Below, piece after piece: positions 40,080 through 41,847 of a stretch of DNA of 41,847 nucleotides. This stretch comes from an uncultured Ruminiclostridium sp. (GTDB lineage Bacteria; Bacillota; Clostridia; Oscillospirales; Ruminococcaceae): NCBI GenBank assembly GCA_934490165.1, contig CAKSTB010000023.1, forward strand, positions 1 through 41,847. Reading direction: 5' to 3'. The notes below the pieces were generated by a model. It was not told the origin of the DNA, ran no database searches, and saw nothing but the letters and a program-made list of their open reading frames with translations. The position numbers were made by a program, and so were the translations under genes. Within the stretch, counting starts at the first letter, position 1. Every line of letters begins with the position of its first letter.

Positions 40080-40609
40080 TTATCCAAAGGTTAAATCATC
40101 CTCGTTTATATACAGTTTTCCGTGCTCGGTATCTATGCCTCTGAATCAAGCAGCTGCATATCCTCAGCGGCGAGCTATTCACTATTTTTGTATTCATGCT
40201 CGGAAAGCGCTCCGCAAACATTTAACATATGGATCAGACCGACTTTTTCCAAATCGTCCGTGTCCTCTATCAACGTGTAACGCGCGAGGTTATCCGTAAG
40301 GTTGATAATGTTTTTTAAGCCGTAACCGATATCCGCCTTATCGCACGACAACGCAGCGAGGAATTATTTCATTTCCAACTTGCACAACCTGTCAAGCCGC
40401 TTGCCGAAATAATTCATCGCATCCAAACTTACTTTGCAATCCTCCAATACAGACAGCTCAGAAGACTTTATTTTGTTAACCGTAGCCATAGGCGCGAGAT
40501 GCTCCGGATTCATGCCAAGCTCGCCGAACTTCTTCGATATCTCCGTTTCCGTGCAAGGGAAGAACATCTCCGTGCAGTACGGGATGTTCTAAATTGTTGC
40601 TTTGATCAT
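40080..40609 (-). pseudogene. Decayed accessory gene, conjugative-element type
   Basis: A gene starts at ATG 40609 (GGAGG at 40614-40618) and reads MIKATI, then a stop, NIPYCTEMFFPCTETEISK, FGELGMNPEHLAPMATV, SSELSVLEDCKVSLDAMNYF, a stop after KLEMK, then FLAALSCDKADIGYGL, NIINLTDNLARYTLIEDTDD, a stop after YKNSE, and, after a frameshift, TEHGKLYINEDDLTFG and TAA. At least three stops and one shift break it. The sequence recalls small cytoplasmic proteins of Firmicutes conjugative elements with an IGYGL..I..LTDNL...TLIEDTxDL stretch. The family assignment is from memory only. Confidence 0.65.
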
Positions 40610-40635
40610 ATTTACCTCCATTTTTCGACTGGGCA

Positions 40636-40883
40636 TTATTTCATTCCCATTTCTATATCCTCGCCGGGTTCATCGACCGAGGTTATATTGACATACTCGC
40701 CGATGATGCTGAGGGCTTCCTCATGCTGCCACTCTTGAATACCTTTTCCGACATTTCGGTCGCTCGCTCGTAAAGACCGTTCCTTTTCAAGGTTCTTTCC
40801 GCCGTCCCGACGAGGTTATAGATGTTTCCATTCTGCCTGCTCAACGGGCAGTCCGGTTTGATATGCTTGTTTTCGTTGCTCAT
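40636..40883 (-). pseudogene. Frameshifted small conjugative-element gene
   Basis: From ATG 40883 (AGAGGA upstream) the frame reads MSNENKHIKPDCPLSRQNGN, YNLVGTAERTLKRNGLYE, ATEMSEKVFKSG; then a frameshift near 40725 puts the rest, EEALSIIGEYVNITSVDEPG, EDIEMGMK and TAA at 40636, into another frame. The restored protein of about 80 residues (IKPDCPL..NGN..NL.G.A.R.LK..G and SIIGEYVNITS) looks like a small gene common next to the one at 40080 in integrative elements. Both genes share order and strand. Confidence 0.65.
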
Positions 40884-40978
40884 ATGGATTCCTCTAAATG
40901 TATATTTCGGCTCTATGATAAATGTTGGGGAAACCAAGAGCCAAACAGAAAAATATAATAAAAAAATTTTTTAAAAAG

Positions 40979-41052
40979 TAGAGCATATTGGTTAAAAATC
41001 CGTTAAAATAGAAATTGCAAAGACTAAATCAACGGAGGACCGATATGCTCTA
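40979..41052 (+). repeat. Inverted repeat around the transposase start codon
   Basis: TAGAGCATAT at 40979-40988 is the exact reverse complement of ATATGCTCTA at 41043-41052; the second arm contains the ATG (41045-41047) of the ISL3 transposase and the loop contains its GGAGG (41034-41038). A transcript entering from outside could fold and hide the start. Confidence 0.5.
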
Positions 41053-41679
41053 TAATGATAATACAACAAATTTGCTGAATTTGCAAGACTTTGAAGTCGA
41101 AAAAATCGAAGAAACGGAAAAAGAAAAGCTGATATATGGTAAGTTGCACCGCCATGAACAGTATTGTCCCTGTTGCGGCGCCGCAACAGGGACAATACAT
41201 GATTATCGGATACAGCGAATAAAAGACTTAACAATATTCGGTAAGCGCTGTGTGATCATGTTGAAAAAGTGCCGATATCGCTGTAATGAGTGCGGCAAAC
41301 GTTTCTATGAACACAACGAATTCGTAGGCAGATATCAGCGTATTCAGCTGATATCAGAGATGCACACTGCCTGAAAGAAAAATTTTTCACTGTTTTGCGA
41401 AGCAGTGCCGAACAGGCTGAAGAAAGTTTGTCTGAGTGGATACATATTGCTGAGATAAGCTCTCTCGAAGATTTCCGGTATTGCGCTCGCACACTGAAAT
41501 CGTGGTTTGAAGGCATTATCAGTTCATTCGCTTACAGTTACACCAACGGCTTCACCGAAGGCTGCAACAACAAAGTCAAAGTTTTAAAGAGAAATGCTTA
41601 TGGTTACAGAAATTTCAGAAGATTCCGTAACCGCATTCTACATATTTTTTCTCATCAAAAACTATCAGCGAATTCTTAA
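41045..41679 (+). pseudogene. ISL3-family transposase, internally deleted and frameshifted
   Basis: ATG 41045 (GGAGG six bases upstream) opens a 110-residue frame to 41374: MLYNDNTTNLLNLQDFEVEKI, then the ISL3 zinc finger HRHEQYCPCCGAATGTIHDY, RIQRIKDLTIFG, and the second pair CRYRCNECGKRFYEHNEFVGRYQR. Instead of the DDE catalytic core, a different frame follows with YSADIRDAHCLKEKFFTVLR (41341 on), then SLSEWIHIAEISSLEDF, SWFEGIISSFAYSYTNGFTE, GCNNKVKVLKRNAYGYRNFR and RFRNRILHIF, the C-terminal ISL3 signature. About half of a normal 400-residue protein is missing, so it cannot transpose itself. The right end of the IS is about 41738. Confidence 0.88.
41161..41198. repeat. Perfect 38-bp palindrome inside the zinc-finger coding sequence
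   Basis: The 19 bases 41161-41179 (starting GTATTGTCCC and ending TGCGGC) are followed without spacer by their exact reverse complement at 41180-41198. The stretch encodes the second half of the first zinc knuckle and the next strand of the ISL3 transposase (YCPCCGAATGTI). Arms of this length with no loop are not expected by chance. Confidence 0.9.
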
Positions 41680-41715
41680 TCCGAACCCGCTGACGCAATT
41701 TTTCTATTTTTTCGT

Positions 41716-41738
41716 ACCCCAACTATTGACAAAGAGCC
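41716..41738 (+). mobile_element. Right end of ISL3-type element
   Basis: The 23 bases 41716-41738 (ACCCCAACTATTGACAAAGA then GCC) closely match 38051-38073 (ACCACAACTATTGAAAAAGA then GCC) in the other remnant, which marks them as the terminal repeat. The expected partner beginning GGCTCTTTGTC at the left end is not found, so the left ends appear lost. Confidence 0.65.
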
Positions 41739-41743
41739 TAAAC

Positions 41744-41769
41744 AAAAAAGCACTGATTTCGCAGTGCTT
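41744..41769 (-). terminator. Terminator after tRNA-Asn
   Basis: On the minus strand AAGCACTG (41769-41762) pairs with CAGTGCTT (41755-41748), followed by TTTTTG, directly after the tRNA 3' end. The IS end lies only six bases beyond. Confidence 0.85.
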
Positions 41770-41772
41770 CAA

Positions 41773-41847
41773 TGGCTCCCCCTGTTGGACTTGAACCAAC
41801 GGCATCGTGATTAACAGTCACGCGCTCTACCGACTGAGCTAAGGAGG
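41773..41847 (-). tRNA. tRNA-Asn (GTT), clipped by one base
   Basis: Read on the minus strand, the cloverleaf shows D-arm GCTC/GAGC, anticodon arm CGTGA-CTGTTAA-TCACG with anticodon GTT, T-arm GTTGG-TTCAAGT-CCAAC, acceptor 3' strand AGGGGGA, discriminator G and encoded CCA (41775-41773). The acceptor 5' strand lacks its first base, expected to be T just outside the window. Such tRNA genes are frequent integration sites, and decayed mobile genes lie directly beside it. Confidence 0.95.

Noticed and set aside
40921..40935. AAGAGCC at 40936-region as left end of the ISL3 element
   Set aside because: It is in the same, not the inverted, orientation as the right end and matches only a few bases.
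1..41847. CRISPR arrays, prophage structural genes, toxin-antitoxin pairs, rRNA
   Set aside because: I looked for regularly spaced repeats and the usual gene sets and saw none.

Overview
The window reads as chromosome of a spore-forming, anaerobic Clostridia member, most like gut Ruminococcus / [Eubacterium] siraeum-type Oscillospiraceae. The support is the gene order scpA-scpB-ytfI-ytfJ-dacF-rluB typical of sporulating Firmicutes, a sodium-pumping biotin decarboxylase, strong AGGAGG-type ribosome binding sites, consensus -35/-10 promoters with 17-bp spacers, and a surface protein with an NTG-VEG type C-terminal anchor. Species is inferred from family knowledge only.

Layout. 1-3077: the end of a fibronectin-III repeat protein, then a TAXI binding lipoprotein next to a GltS-type glutamate carrier and a small charged protein. 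3082-3503: a 400-bp, hairpin-packed, non-coding element bracketed by a perfectly duplicated 22-bp terminator. 3580-9400: an eight-gene operon (M50 protease, scpA, scpB, ytfI-like, ytfJ, dacF, rluB-like, small ORF) for chromosome segregation, sporulation, wall trimming and rRNA modification. 9411-12769: a three-gene biotin-dependent carboxyl-transfer operon. 12793-16792: RNHCP protein, a surface protein on the minus strand, efp with a CD1247-like partner, and an Mrp ATPase. 16804-19119: birA behind a possible BirA operator, then a CLC-family transporter that looks like the fluoride-exporting branch. 19206-21849: an ECF sigma factor, its probable anti-sigma factor, and a CE2-type esterase lipoprotein. 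21924-29390: a chemoreceptor, oadG-oadB (the sodium pump subunits), a GNAT acetyltransferase and a membrane diguanylate cyclase. 29493-33510: an MFS transporter, a polysaccharide flippase and a sugar-transfer ATP-grasp enzyme. 33519-37456: a minus-strand group of MutS-like ATPase, ankyrin and HEAT-repeat genes, plus an unknown gene.

37572-41847 is a decayed, AT-rich accessory region. It holds two defective ISL3-type insertion sequences in the same orientation, an orphan two-helix membrane protein, and broken genes that resemble conjugative-element accessory genes, ending at a tRNA-Asn gene that the window edge clips by one base.

The central metabolic theme is biotin. The carboxyltransferase, biotin carrier and oxaloacetate carboxyltransferase (9.5-12.7 kb), the biotin ligase/repressor (16.9 kb) and the membrane pump subunits oadG-oadB (24.9-26.5 kb) could together form an oxaloacetate or acyl-CoA decarboxylase that exports sodium. 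The resulting sodium gradient could feed the GltS carrier at 1.6 kb. That link is inference.
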